A DNA stretch of 64,000 nt from NCBI RefSeq assembly GCF_023715725.1, contig NZ_JAMBOT010000003.1, positions 124,001 to 188,000 on the forward strand. Reading direction: 5' to 3'. The position numbers were made by a program, and so were the translations under genes. The notes under the pieces are model-generated. The model was not told where the DNA came from, ran no database searches, and saw only the letters and a program-made list of their open reading frames with translations. Within the stretch, counting starts at the first letter, position 1. The number at the start of each line of letters is the position of its first letter. Shown piece by piece: positions 44,811 to 53,795 of the stretch. Source of the stretch: Paenibacillus pasadenensis (GTDB lineage Bacteria > Bacillota > Bacilli > Paenibacillales > Paenibacillaceae).

Positions 44811-46124
44811 TTATTTCAGCTTGACCGTATTCTCAAGCGCCGCAATCGAGTCCCCGTCGACAAGACCGGCGCCAAGCCTCCACAGAGCGATTCCCTTCAG
44901 CCCGTACCGCTTCGCAAGACCAGCCGGTCCGCGCAGCGACTCAGCTGTTTCGCTGCCCATTGAGATGCCGAGCAGCAGCTTGCTGCGGCCGACTTCTTTT
45001 AAGGCCAGCCGAATCGCCTCGTCTACACGGTTCAGCGGTTCAGGGCCCTTTTCACCTTCATAAGCATAGGCCATGATGACAATTTCGTCTGCTTGCTTCG
45101 CGAGAGCCTTGTAGTCATAACCCCCATAAGCGCCGTTAAGCGGGTGAAGCGCCAGCGTCAGGCCAAGTCCTGCCTTTTGGGAGGCGGCGCGAAGCTCCGT
45201 CACAAAGCCCGTAAACGACTTCTGCACAGCGAGCTTGTCTCCCGTAAGCCCCAGCCCTTCAAAGTCCAGAGAGATACCGTTGAATCCGCCAATAGAGGCC
45301 GTGGATACGATGCCCTCAATCGCTTCCTCGCGCAGCTTTTTGTCGCCGAGCAGCTTCGTAAGCTCGCCTTTGCCGTCAACGCCAAACACCATAAACTGCG
45401 TGTTAACGCCCGTCGCGGACGCATCCGCTACAATGCTTTCCGGCGTAGTGCTTCCGCTTGGCTGCGGCCAGTAAAAATCACGGCCTTTCAGCGTGAGCCT
45501 GCCGTCCTCTCCGATTCTTCCCCAGCCGAAAGCAACCGCATCAAAACGGTTCAGATGTTTCAATTGGGAAAACGACTCAATGGCATAATAAGCCTTCGTA
45601 TAAATCCGCTCTGCTGGAGATTGAATGCTTACCGTCTTCGACGCCCCATTCCAGCTCACCTGCGCCCCGAAGGCGGTGCTGAAAAAGCTAAGCGGCACTA
45701 ACACGGTTCCGCTGCTCTGGATTGGCGCCTGCCCCAGCTTCACCGGACGGCCGTCAAGCAGCGCTTGTGCGCTGCCCAAGCGAAGCTCGATGCTGCGCTT
45801 GCTCTCATCCGGGAATGATTTGACGGCGGTAATCGCCTTTGCCTTGGCATTCCAGGCGACCGCCACGTTCAGCGCCTCCGCAATGGAGCGGAAAGGCACA
45901 AGCGTCGAACCGTTGCGGATCAGCGGAGCTACCGGGAACTTCAGGGGGTAACCGTCCAGCACAATGGAGGCGGAAGATGTTTTGGAAACGGCGGTTGATT
46001 GGTCGTATGAGACCTTTTTCATAGCGGCATGGGCCGGAGCGGATCCGGCTCCTGTTAGAGCCGCGCCAAGCAGCAAAACAGCAGCGAGCGCAGCGGTCAG
46101 CGGATGTTGAGGGGCAAGCGGCAT
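44811..46124 (-). CDS. Secreted protein with copper-amine-oxidase-like domain and GH18-like hydrolase domain
   Basis: A signal peptide (about 1-33, cleavage near AHAAM) is followed by two copies of the stalk domain found at the start of copper amine oxidases (about 50-165), then a GH18-type barrel (about 180-435). The GH18 active segment reads GFNGISLDFEG (Glu289 as the proton donor), close to the YaaH/spore-type group rather than to classical chitinases with DxxDxDxE. Other conserved strands are FDAVAFGWG and IVIMAYAY. It probably acts on peptidoglycan or a wall glycan (inference). AAGGAGG lies upstream of the ATG. The gene is divergent from hxlAB. Confidence 0.88.
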   Translation of the reverse strand: MPLAPQHPLTAALAAVLLLGAALTGAGSAPAHAAMKKVSYDQSTAVSKTSSASIVLDGYPLKFPVAPLIRNGSTLVPFRSIAEALNVAVAWNAKAKAITAVKSFPDESKRSIELRLGSAQALLDGRPVKLGQAPIQSSGTVLVPLSFFSTAFGAQVSWNGASKTVSIQSPAERIYTKAYYAIESFSQLKHLNRFDAVAFGWGRIGEDGRLTLKGRDFYWPQPSGSTTPESIVADASATGVNTQFMVFGVDGKGELTKLLGDKKLREEAIEGIVSTASIGGFNGISLDFEGLGLTGDKLAVQKSFTGFVTELRAASQKAGLGLTLALHPLNGAYGGYDYKALAKQADEIVIMAYAYEGEKGPEPLNRVDEAIRLALKEVGRSKLLLGISMGSETAESLRGPAGLAKRYGLKGIALWRLGAGLVDGDSIAALENTVKLK

Positions 46125-46272
46125 GATGAATGATCCTCCTTAACGAGAGCGAATATGTACAGGAATATTTATCTAGTTGTGAGAACGAGTCCGGCATCCA
46201 TAATGTTGCATGAAATGCAGAGGAGTTAAGCGCTGCAATCCCTTGCCCCGCGCAATAGTATCCTACAGGTGA

Positions 46273-46292
46273 CTACGGCACGTAGAAGTGCC
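46273..46292 (+). promoter_or_regulatory. Overlapping inverted repeats upstream of hxlA
   Basis: CTACG-GCA-CGTAG (46273-46285) and GGCAC-N6-GTGCC (46277-46292) overlap about 85 bp before the hxlA start. In B. subtilis, HxlR binds upstream of hxlA to switch on transcription in formaldehyde. Whether this is the HxlR site is not known; I do not recognise a published consensus. Confidence 0.35.
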
Positions 46293-46376
46293 TTCTTACA
46301 AAAATAAAGCGAAGTGGCTAAACTGGAAAGCACGCGCAACAAACGCGAATCTGCTCTTGGGAGAGTGACCGCATAC

Positions 46377-47012
46377 ATGGAACTGCAGCTGGCATTGGAT
46401 TTGGTGGATATTAAAGGGGCAATTGAAGTTGTGGACAAAGTGGCGGAGTACGTGGATATTGTGGAAATCGGCACGCCGATCGTCATCAACGAGGGTCTTC
46501 ATGCCGTAAAAGCGATCAAGCAGGCGTTCCCGCAGCTGCGGGTGCTGGCCGATTTGAAGGTGATGGATGCGGGCGGCTATGAGGTGATGAAAGCTTCCGA
46601 GGCTGGAGCGGATATCGTGACTATTCTTGGCGTGTCCGACGACGCCACGATTCGGGGCGGCGTTGAGGAAGCCCGCAAGCAGGGCCGCCAGGTGATGATC
46701 GACATGATCAATGTGCGCAATCTGGAAGAGCGGGCCCGCGAGGTCGACGCGCTTGGCGTGGATTACATCTGTGTGCATGCCGGTTACGACCATCAGGCTG
46801 AAGGCAAAAACTCCTTCGATCAGCTGCGCGCCATCAAGGGTGTCGTGACCAACGCCCGCACAGCCGTTGCCGGCGGCATCAAGCTGGAGACGCTGCCGGA
46901 AGTTATTGCGGCTGGTCCGGACCTTGTTATCGTTGGCGGCGGCATCGCCAGCCAGGACGATCCAAAAGCTGCGGCAGCGGCCATGCGCGAGCTGGTCGCG
47001 GCGCGGAGCTGA
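46377..47012 (+). CDS. hxlA: 3-Hexulose-6-phosphate synthase
   Basis: HxlA joins formaldehyde to ribulose 5-phosphate, the first step of the ribulose monophosphate pathway, used by Bacillus to detoxify formaldehyde. The 211-residue protein is nearly colinear with B. subtilis HxlA: MELQLALDLVDIKGAIEVVD, VDIVEIGTPIVINEG, VLADLKVMDAGGYE (metal and substrate site), DMINV, and IKLETLPEVI with GGGIASQDD. The ATG at 46377 has GGGAGAGTGA upstream; a 21-codon longer frame is ignored. hxlB follows 6 bp after the stop codon. Confidence 0.95.
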   Translation: MELQLALDLVDIKGAIEVVDKVAEYVDIVEIGTPIVINEGLHAVKAIKQAFPQLRVLADLKVMDAGGYEVMKASEAGADIVTILGVSDDATIRGGVEEARKQGRQVMIDMINVRNLEERAREVDALGVDYICVHAGYDHQAEGKNSFDQLRAIKGVVTNARTAVAGGIKLETLPEVIAAGPDLVIVGGGIASQDDPKAAAAAMRELVAARS

Positions 47013-47018
47013 GCCGTC

Positions 47019-47573
47019 ATGTCCATGACGGCTCACGCCCGGACGGCGGCGGCGGAGCTAACGCGCGCCGTCGAGGGCATTGATGCCGCAGCGGCGGAGG
47101 AGTTTGCACAGGCGGTGCTGGCGGCTGGCCGCAGCGGCGGCGTGTTTCTCGCCGGAGCGGGCCGCTCCGGGCTGATGGGACGAGCGTTTGCGATGCGGTT
47201 GGCCCATCTCGGCCTGCGCGCCTACGTCGTCGGCGAGACGGTAACTCCGGGCATCGGCGCAGGCGGCCTGCTCGTTTGCGGCTCTGGCTCCGGCGGCACG
47301 GAGAGCCTGCTGCTTATGGCGCGCAAAGCCCGCAGCAGCGGCGCGGCGGTTGCGCTCGTCACGGCGAAGCCGCAATCGCCGCTCGCTTTGGACGCCGGTT
47401 TAACCGTTGCGCTCCCGGCTTCAGCCAAGGAAGAGGGCGGCGGCGCCCAGCCGATGGGCACGCTGTTCGAGCAAGCGCTGCTGCTCTTTTTTGACGCTGT
47501 TGTGCTTCGCCTGATGGAGCTGCTGGAGCTGGACGGCAGCTCCATGTTCGGACGGCACGCCAATTTGGAATAA
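47019..47573 (+). CDS. hxlB: 6-Phospho-3-hexuloisomerase
   Basis: HxlB, a SIS-domain isomerase, converts hexulose 6-phosphate from HxlA into fructose 6-phosphate. The 184-residue protein shows GAGRSGLMGRAFAMRLAHLG and GSGSGGTES, the sugar-phosphate loops of SIS domains, and the ending FGRHANLE common to this family. The upstream site is weak (GGAG at about 47005), so translation probably depends on coupling with hxlA, whose stop lies 6 bp away. GC content is high for the window. Confidence 0.93.
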   Translation: MSMTAHARTAAAELTRAVEGIDAAAAEEFAQAVLAAGRSGGVFLAGAGRSGLMGRAFAMRLAHLGLRAYVVGETVTPGIGAGGLLVCGSGSGGTESLLLMARKARSSGAAVALVTAKPQSPLALDAGLTVALPASAKEEGGGAQPMGTLFEQALLLFFDAVVLRLMELLELDGSSMFGRHANLE

Positions 47574-47580
47574 CCGCCTG

Positions 47581-47618
47581 CCCCCTGATTCCGCCTTGCG
47601 CGGATTCAGGGGGCTTTT
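47581..47618 (+). terminator. Intrinsic terminator after hxlAB
   Basis: A 14-bp stem with one mismatch (47581-47594 with 47600-47613) is followed by CTTTTA. Confidence 0.85.
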
Positions 47619-47749
47619 AGCGCATCGGGCTGTTAATAAGACCGCAAACTCACCGCGTTTCCCGGCTATGGCCGAGCAATCCTGAACGGAAAATAGTAAA
47701 CTAAAGAAGACTGCCGTCCGAATGGAGGTGTCAAGGAGGATCGATAAGC

Positions 47750-48169
47750 ATGGTTCAGGATGTGAAAGACCGGATCAATCTCAAGGAGATCAACTGCGAG
47801 AAGGAGCTTACGCTCGCCGTCATCGGCGGCAAATGGAAACTCATTATCTTGTGGCATCTTGGCATAGAAGGAACGAAACGGTTCAGCGAGCTTAAAAAGC
47901 TGATTCCCCATATCACCCAGAAAATGCTGACCAATCAGCTGCGCGAGCTGGAAGAAGACCGCCTTGTCACCCGCAAAATCTACCCTGAGGTGCCGCCCAA
48001 GGTAGAATATTCGTTGACTGAATACGGCGAAAGCCTCATGCCTGTGCTGCGGCTCATGTATGACTGGGGCAAAAAATACGGCGAAGAGGTCATTTGGACC
48101 GGCGAGCCGGAAGATAGCGCAGTGTTAACCCGTGAATACCCTAAGTACGCGCAAAAAGGGGGCACGTGA
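47750..48169 (+). CDS. hxlR: HxlR-type formaldehyde-responsive regulator
   Basis: This 139-residue winged-helix activator matches B. subtilis Hxl[54 protein letters not shown], and [21 protein letters not shown]. The cysteine in INCEKE (Cys16; Cys11 in B. subtilis) is the residue modified by formaldehyde. In B. subtilis hxlR is divergent from hxlAB; here it lies downstream in the same direction, after a terminator. Its stop codon overlaps the start of the large helicase gene (TGATG), so the two should be translated together. AAGGAGG lies before the ATG. Confidence 0.92.
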   Translation: MVQDVKDRINLKEINCEKELTLAVIGGKWKLIILWHLGIEGTKRFSELKKLIPHITQKMLTNQLRELEEDRLVTRKIYPEVPPKVEYSLTEYGESLMPVLRLMYDWGKKYGEEVIWTGEPEDSAVLTREYPKYAQKGGT

Positions 48170-51100
48170 TGAGCGGAACCAACGATATTCCACAGCCAGG
48201 CATTTCACAGCAAAACAACAGTCATGCCGCTAACGGCGGCGCAGCCCCAGACAGCGTAATGGCGGAGCGCGACCCTTCCCTGGCTCCTTTTCATCCGGTG
48301 CTGGCCGAATGGTTTCACACCGCCTTTGGTTCGCCAACCGATGCGCAGCGCCGCTGCTGGGAGGCGATCCTCAGCGGGTCCCACACGCTGCTGGCCGCTC
48401 CGACCGGCTCCGGCAAAACGCTCGCGGCTCTGCTCCCCTGCCTGGACCGGGTGCTGCGCATGAAAGAAACCTCCACAGCCGCCCAAACGTCCGTTTCAGG
48501 CGTGCGCGTCCTGTACGTAACCCCGCTTAAAGCGTTAAACAACGACATCTATGAACATGTCACCGACTTTGTGGAGGAGATCGGGCGGCTCTACCATTCG
48601 TCCCTTCCCTCCAGCGGCAATGCCGATGAACAAGACTCCGAGCCAGCAAATAAGCTTACAAAGAAACCCAAAGCAATACCCGGGATTACCTGTGCGGTGC
48701 GCACAGGCGACACCTCTGCTTCCGCACGCGCCGCCATGCTTCGCCGCCCTCCCGATGTGCTTGTCACGACACCCGAATCGCTGTTCATTATGCTGGGATC
48801 GGCAAAAAGCAGAGCGATGCTGCAATCGGCGGAGCAGATTATTGTCGACGAAATTCACGATCTTGCCGGTGACAAACGCGGCTCGCATCTGTCATTGACG
48901 ATGGAACGGCTTGAGGCGTGGTGCGGACGTCCTCTGCAGCGCATCGGCCTGTCGGCGACACAGAAGCCAATGGACCGGGTCGCCCGGTTTCTCGGGGGCT
49001 GGGCTCATGGAGCCGCAGCGGCTAAGGACGCTCCTTCTACTGGCCTGACTGCGGAACAGGATTCCGGCAAGGCCGCTGCGCATGTGAAGCAGGCATCAGA
49101 ATTAGACGCGGTTCAGCTTGCTAACCAGGGAGCGAGCTTACAAGCAGCGGAGCCGCTTCCTCCTCACCCTCTCGGCTATTCACCCCGTCCGGTCGTCATA
49201 ATTGAAAGCGCCATGAAAAAAAGCATGCAGGTGTCCGTCACAATGCCGGATCACAGCCGTCTGCACCGCAGCCGGGAATCCGTCTGGTTCCCGATTATGG
49301 ATCGGCTGCTCCAGCTGATGGAGGATTGCCGGTCGGTGCTTGTTTTTGTGAACAGCCGGCGCTTGGCGGAACGGTTGTGCTTGCGGCTGAACGATTACAC
49401 CGGTTATGAGATGTGCCGCTCCCATCATGGCAGCATGGACCGCGGCAGGCGTCTTGAGGTGGAGCGGCTATTAAAAGAAGGACAGCTGCGCTGCATCGTC
49501 GCCACTTCCTCGCTGGAGCTTGGCATTGACGTCGGACATGTCGATCTTGTCATTCAGCTTGATTCGCCGCTGTCGGCGGCGGCCGGAATTCAGCGGATCG
49601 GCCGGGCGGGACACTCCGTTGGCGACGTGAGCAGAGGCGTTATTTTGGCGCGCCAGCGCGGGTCTCTGCCGGAAATTGCCGTGCTCAGCCGCATGATCGC
49701 GCAGAGGGATATTGAGCCGATCGAGGTTCCGCGCGATGCGCTGGATGTGCTGTCCCAGCAAACGGTGGCGATGGCGGCGGACGGGGATTGGACGCTGGAG
49801 GAGCTTTATCAGCTCATTGCCGGGAGCGACAGCTACCGGGCTTTTCCCCGGCCCCGCCTGGAATCGATGCTGGCTGTGCTGGCCGGATTTTACCCTTTTG
49901 CCCGTCCTCTGCTGGAATGGGACCGCGAGGCGAATCGAATCGGCGCCCGTTCCAACAGCCGTATGGCCGCTATTACGGGCGCCGGAACGATCCCGCAAAG
50001 CAGCGCTTATCCCGTCCATCATATCGACAGCCGTTCCCATATCGGGGAGCTGGACGAGGAGTTTGTGCATGAAAGCAGAGTCGGCGATGTGTTTCAGCTC
50101 GGCACCAATTCGTGGATGATCCAGCAGATCAACCGCGACCGGATTTATGTGACGGAAGCAAGCAACAGCCTGAGTGAGATCCCGTTTTGGAAAAATGAAT
50201 CCGGCTCCCGGTCTTATCTGCTCGGGGAGCGTGTCGCCGCGCTTTGGACCGATCTGATGGACAGGCTGCAAAAGGCCGAACCGGGACCAGATGGCCAAGC
50301 TATTTTGAACGGCGGAGCGGCAGACCTCGCTTCAAGCTTGGATTCCGGCGAGGGCGGTACCTACGCACACCTTCAGCTGGATAATAGAACGGAGCTCGGG
50401 GATGATTCCAAGCTTCTAACCGGCACTGAGGCGGATGGAGCCGATGCGTTAAGCGTAGACGGAGACATGCCGTTCAGTGCGGCTCAGGAGGAGGTTATCC
50501 TGCAGCTGCGGGAAGAGTTCAGTCTGGACGACCGGGCGGCTCGCTCGATGACTTCGCTTGCCAAGGCGCAAATGGCGACGGGCGTCATCCCGACCGCTTC
50601 CCGTTTGGCTGTGGAGATTTATAAGGATATTTCGGGACAAACGCATATCGTCATCCATAACGCTTGGGGCCGGCGCGTCAACCGGACATGGCAGCTTGCG
50701 ATTGAGCGGCGGTTCGAGGCTGGCCTGCCTTACCGTTTGTACGGCAACGCCAAGGACAATGGAATCGAATTTGTGCTGCCGGATTGGGACCCTTCCTGGC
50801 TGCAGGCCGTGCAGGGCGTTACCTCGGACACGCTGCCCTCGCTGCTTATGGAGGCGCTCCCCGGCTCGCCGCTGCTAGCCGTCGCGTTCCGCCGCATTGC
50901 GGAAACTTCGCTCCTGCTTACGCGCAGCTTCACCCGTATGCCCATGTGGCAGATGCGGCTTCGCGGCGAAGAGCTGTTAAGGGCCGCGCTCCCCTATGCG
51001 GACCGTTTCCCCTATTTAGAAGAGGCGATGCGGGAATGCTTAAATGTTTATTTGGACATGCCCCGCCTAGCGGGCTTGCTGGACCGGATGAAGGCTGGAG

Positions 51101-53379
51101 AAATCTCGCTTTCCCTCCATTACCGGGACCGCCCTTCCCCGCTCGCTTCACAGTTCGCGGCCGATTATGTGAACATGCGCATCTACGAGGGAGAAGGCCT
51201 GGATCGGGCCGTTCAAGCCCAGCTGCTGCAAATGAGCCGGGAGCTGGCAGGCGAGCTGTTCGGACAAGAGGCTCTCGCGGGAGCGATCGATCCGGGGATT
51301 TTGGCCTCTGAACGCAAACGGCTGGAAGATGCGGACGGGCTGAGCCTGCGCAACGCGGACGAGCTGTACCGGCTGCTAAAGCAGCGTGGCGACAGCACGG
51401 AGCAGGAGCTGCTGCGGCTTGTTGCACTTCATTTGAAAAAAATTGCGGCGGACGCTGGCGAGGATGGGGAAATGGAGGAACCCCCCGCTTCGACGACTTT
51501 GCTGCTTCACGTTGAGCGGAATACGGATGGCACTGACTTCGGTGCAGCCGAAGCCCGGAGCATGGATGATTTGGCTGTTGCCGGACAGGCAGCCGCTTGG
51601 CTGAAGGAATTGCTTGAGCGGCGCAAAATCTCCCTTTACGAGCCGGGTCAAGGTTTGCCGTCTCGTTTTATTTGCTGCGATGAAGCGGAAACCTATAAAC
51701 GCTTCCCGGCAGACCCCGATGCCGAGACCTATGTCGCCGAACGTTACATGTCCACTCGGATCGCCTTCACTCCCGAGGAGCTGGCCGAGCGTTATCCCGT
51801 CCTCCGGCTGGCAGAGGCGGAGCGGCTGACCGCCCGGCTGCTGGAGGCCGACCGGATTCAGCGGGCGCCGTTCGCTGAGCCCGGCGAGCGGCTCTACTCT
51901 TCCAGCCTGACCGCTGCGCGGATCGTCCGGCTATCGGTGCAGGCGGCGCGCGGACGGAGCGAAGCGGTGGATGCCGTCCGCTGGTGCAGCCTGATCGCCG
52001 GACGTCAGCATGCGCTGCAGGGTACGCAGCTGCGCGGCGAGCATGGCTTGCTGCAGGTGCTGGAACAGCTGCAGGGCTTCTTTTTCCCGCTGTCGCACTG
52101 GGAGTCGTTCATTCTCCCCTCAAGGCTCGCCGCCTATCGTCCCGAAGAGCTGGATCTGCTCTGCGCCTCCGGCGAGGTGTTATGGCTGGGCCGCCGCGAC
52201 GACGGCGGAAAGGAAGGCAAGATTGCCTTTTTCCTGCCGGATGCCAAGGACTTGTACGAGCCCTGTCTCCCGCAAGAGGAGTCCTCCTCTCATCCCGAGC
52301 TGCTGCAGCTGCTCAAACATGGCGGCGCGATGTTTCTGACCCGGATGGCGCGCGAGCTGGGACGCCAGCCTTCGGAGGTGCAGGCGCAGCTGATCGAGCT
52401 CGTGTGGGAAGGCCATGTATCCAATGACCAGTTCGCTCCGCTCCGCAGCTCCGGCACCAGCAAGAGCTCCAAGCCGAAAAGCGGCCGCGCGGCTGCCTGG
52501 AGCGGCTCCGGTCTTGGACGCTGGTTCTGGACCGGCTCGCTGATGCACAATGAGCCCCCACCTCCCCGCAGCTCTCTCGGCAAACAGCAGGACTCGCTAC
52601 GTCTGACAGACGAGATGCGGGCGGACTCGCGTCTGACTAACGAGATGCGGGCGGACTCGCTTCGTTTGTCGCATGAGATGCAGGCGGACTCGGAAAGCTC
52701 TCCGGCTGTCCGCTGGATTAACCGCCTGCTGGATACGTACGGCATCGTATCACGCGATCTCGCAGCCTCCGCCTCTCCCTATTCCTGGGATGAGCTGCTG
52801 CCGCTGCTCAAAAGGCTGGAGGAATGGGGCGTGCTCGTCCGGGGGCATTTAATCGAAGGCATGCCCGCTATGCAATTCACGACGCGTGAGATTGCGGAGG
52901 CTATCCGCAGTCCGCTGCTGGAGAGCGAAAACAGCGGACTTACCGTGCTGAGCGCGGCCGATCCCGCCAACCCGTTCGGTTTGATCGCGGACTGGCCCGG
53001 CAGCGAAACGGGCGGTTTCTCCCGCAAGCCGGGCAACTACCTCGTGCTGGAAAACGGACGCTGGCTGTACTGGATTGAAAATAACGGGCGGCGAATCAGC
53101 CGACTTGAGCAGCTCGGCACTGATACGCCTAAGCGACGAGGGCAGCCCCCCAAATCCGGCGCAGCTGCGCCTTCATCCGGCCTTAAAGAGACGTCGTCGG
53201 CTGTGCGGCAGATGTTGGCCGCCGTGGCAGCCAGGCAGGGTCTCGCCAAAGTGACCGTGGAGCAGTGGAACGGCAAACCCGTAGACGAGTCTGAAGGCGC
53301 TGAACTGCTCAAGGAGCTAGGAGCTGAGCGGGACCGCCACCGTTTTGTCCTTTGGAAGAGTCAGCTTACGCGCATTTAG
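48169..53379 (+). CDS. lhr: Lhr-type large DNA helicase
   Basis: This 1736-residue protein is a superfamily 2 DNA helicase of the Lhr (large helicase-related) group, which acts on DNA repair intermediates in mycobacteria and archaea. The core has Walker A APTGSGKT (about 76-83), VDEIHDLAGDKRG (about 226-238), LSAT, the motif V-VI strands TSSLELGIDVGHVDLVIQ and QRIGRAGHSVG (about 474), a winged-helix part and HNAWGRRVN (about 830, an Lhr-specific segment). A long C-terminal region (about 850-1736) belongs to Lhr-CTD-like folds. Low-complexity inserts sit at about 145-165 and 285-335, and an 11-residue unit is repeated three times at about 1475-1506. ATG at 48169 overlaps the hxlR stop (TGATG). 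Confidence 0.9.
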   Translation: MSGTNDIPQPGISQQNNSHAANGGAAPDSVMAERDPSLAPFHPVLAEWFHTAFGSPTDAQRRCWEAILSGSHTLLAAPTGSGKTLAALLPCLDRVLRMKETSTAAQTSVSGVRVLYVTPLKALNNDIYEHVTDFVEEIGRLYHSSLPSSGNADEQDSEPANKLTKKPKAIPGITCAVRTGDTSASARAAMLRRPPDVLVTTPESLFIMLGSAKSRAMLQSAEQIIVDEIHDLAGDKRGSHLSLTMERLEAWCGRPLQRIGLSATQKPMDRVARFLGGWAHGAAAAKDAPSTGLTAEQDSGKAAAHVKQASELDAVQLANQGASLQAAEPLPPHPLGYSPRPVVIIESAMKKSMQVSVTMPDHSRLHRSRESVWFPIMDRLLQLMEDCRSVLVFVNSRRLAERLCLRLNDYTGYEMCRSHHGSMDRGRRLEVERLLKEGQLRCIVATSSLELGIDVGHVDLVIQLDSPLSAAAGIQRIGRAGHSVGDVSRGVILARQRGSLPEIAVLSRMIAQRDIEPIEVPRDALDVLSQQTVAMAADGDWTLEELYQLIAGSDSYRAFPRPRLESMLAVLAGFYPFARPLLEWDREANRIGARSNSRMAAITGAGTIPQSSAYPVHHIDSRSHIGELDEEFVHESRVGDVFQLGTNSWMIQQINRDRIYVTEASNSLSEIPFWKNESGSRSYLLGERVAALWTDLMDRLQKAEPGPDGQAILNGGAADLASSLDSGEGGTYAHLQLDNRTELGDDSKLLTGTEADGADALSVDGDMPFSAAQEEVILQLREEFSLDDRAARSMTSLAKAQMATGVIPTASRLAVEIYKDISGQTHIVIHNAWGRRVNRTWQLAIERRFEAGLPYRLYGNAKDNGIEFVLPDWDPSWLQAVQGVTSDTLPSLLMEALPGSPLLAVAFRRIAETSLLLTRSFTRMPMWQMRLRGEELLRAALPYADRFPYLEEAMRECLNVYLDMPRLAGLLDRMKAGEISLSLHYRDRPSPLASQFAADYVNMRIYEGEGLDRAVQAQLLQMSRELAGELFGQEALAGAIDPGILASERKRLEDADGLSLRNADELYRLLKQRGDSTEQELLRLVALHLKKIAADAGEDGEMEEPPASTTLLLHVERNTDGTDFGAAEARSMDDLAVAGQAAAWLKELLERRKISLYEPGQGLPSRFICCDEAETYKRFPADPDAETYVAERYMSTRIAFTPEELAERYPVLRLAEAERLTARLLEADRIQRAPFAEPGERLYSSSLTAARIVRLSVQAARGRSEAVDAVRWCSLIAGRQHALQGTQLRGEHGLLQVLEQLQGFFFPLSHWESFILPSRLAAYRPEELDLLCASGEVLWLGRRDDGGKEGKIAFFLPDAKDLYEPCLPQEESSSHPELLQLLKHGGAMFLTRMARELGRQPSEVQAQLIELVWEGHVSNDQFAPLRSSGTSKSSKPKSGRAAAWSGSGLGRWFWTGSLMHNEPPPPRSSLGKQQDSLRLTDEMRADSRLTNEMRADSLRLSHEMQADSESSPAVRWINRLLDTYGIVSRDLAASASPYSWDELLPLLKRLEEWGVLVRGHLIEGMPAMQFTTREIAEAIRSPLLESENSGLTVLSAADPANPFGLIADWPGSETGGFSRKPGNYLVLENGRWLYWIENNGRRISRLEQLGTDTPKRRGQPPKSGAAAPSSGLKETSSAVRQMLAAVAARQGLAKVTVEQWNGKPVDESEGAELLKELGAERDRHRFVLWKSQLTRI
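52591..52686 (+). repeat. In-frame triple repeat within the helicase gene
   Basis: Units of 33, 30 and 33 bp (52591-52623, 52624-52653, 52654-52686) encode DSLRLTDEMRA, DSRLTNEMRA and DSLRLSHEMQA. A fourth partial unit starts at 52687. The second copy lacks one codon. It falls in a charged linker, so length variation would not break the fold. Confidence 0.9.
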
Positions 53380-53440
53380 TGAGCTAATGCACAGCGGCGG
53401 GCTGGAGCCGTTGGCTCCCCGCTTCACCTCCGCCAAGCTC

Positions 53441-53623
53441 TAACGCAACTCACACGCGTTATTTGGCCTTGGCGGACCGATTTTCTGAGCTAACGCAACT
53501 GTGAAGCGTTATATTGCGGTTTACGGGCCGATTAGGCGCGTTTCGGCTGCAATAAGGCGTCTCAGTTGCGTTACGTTTTAAAACGGGGGGAATTCCAGCG
53601 AATAAGGCTCTACAGTTGCGTTA
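53441..53623. repeat. Cluster of four 23-nt inverted-repeat elements
   Basis: Copies lie at 53441-53463 and 53491-53513 (same orientation, 50 bp apart) and at 53551-53573 and 53601-53623 (opposite orientation, 50 bp apart). The consensus (TAACGCAACTGTAGAGCCTTA then TT) has arms TAACGC and GCGTTA in the first two copies. Before copy 3 lies GCGCGTTTCGGC, which also occurs in the spacers of the 52-bp array at 26806-27140. The rest of the 353-bp gap before the AraC gene shows no ORF. Confidence 0.85.
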
Positions 53624-53684
53624 GAATTTTCGGGGCAGTTGCCCAATAATTTTAGGTAAACTTCCCAAATTCGGAAATGAAGTC

Positions 53685-53713
53685 TTTTCAACCGGTCGAT
53701 GTCTTGATATAAT
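53685..53713 (+). promoter_or_regulatory. Predicted promoter of the AraC-family gene
   Basis: TTTTCA (53685-53690, 4 of 6) with a 17-nt spacer and a perfect TATAAT (53708-53713). A transcript would begin near 53720. Confidence 0.55.
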
Positions 53714-53795
53714 AAGAACAAACGTTCCTATTATGATGCTTAACCCGACTCTGCGCCTAATGTCGCGCAATCGGATGGAGCAGGAGGAGGATCAG

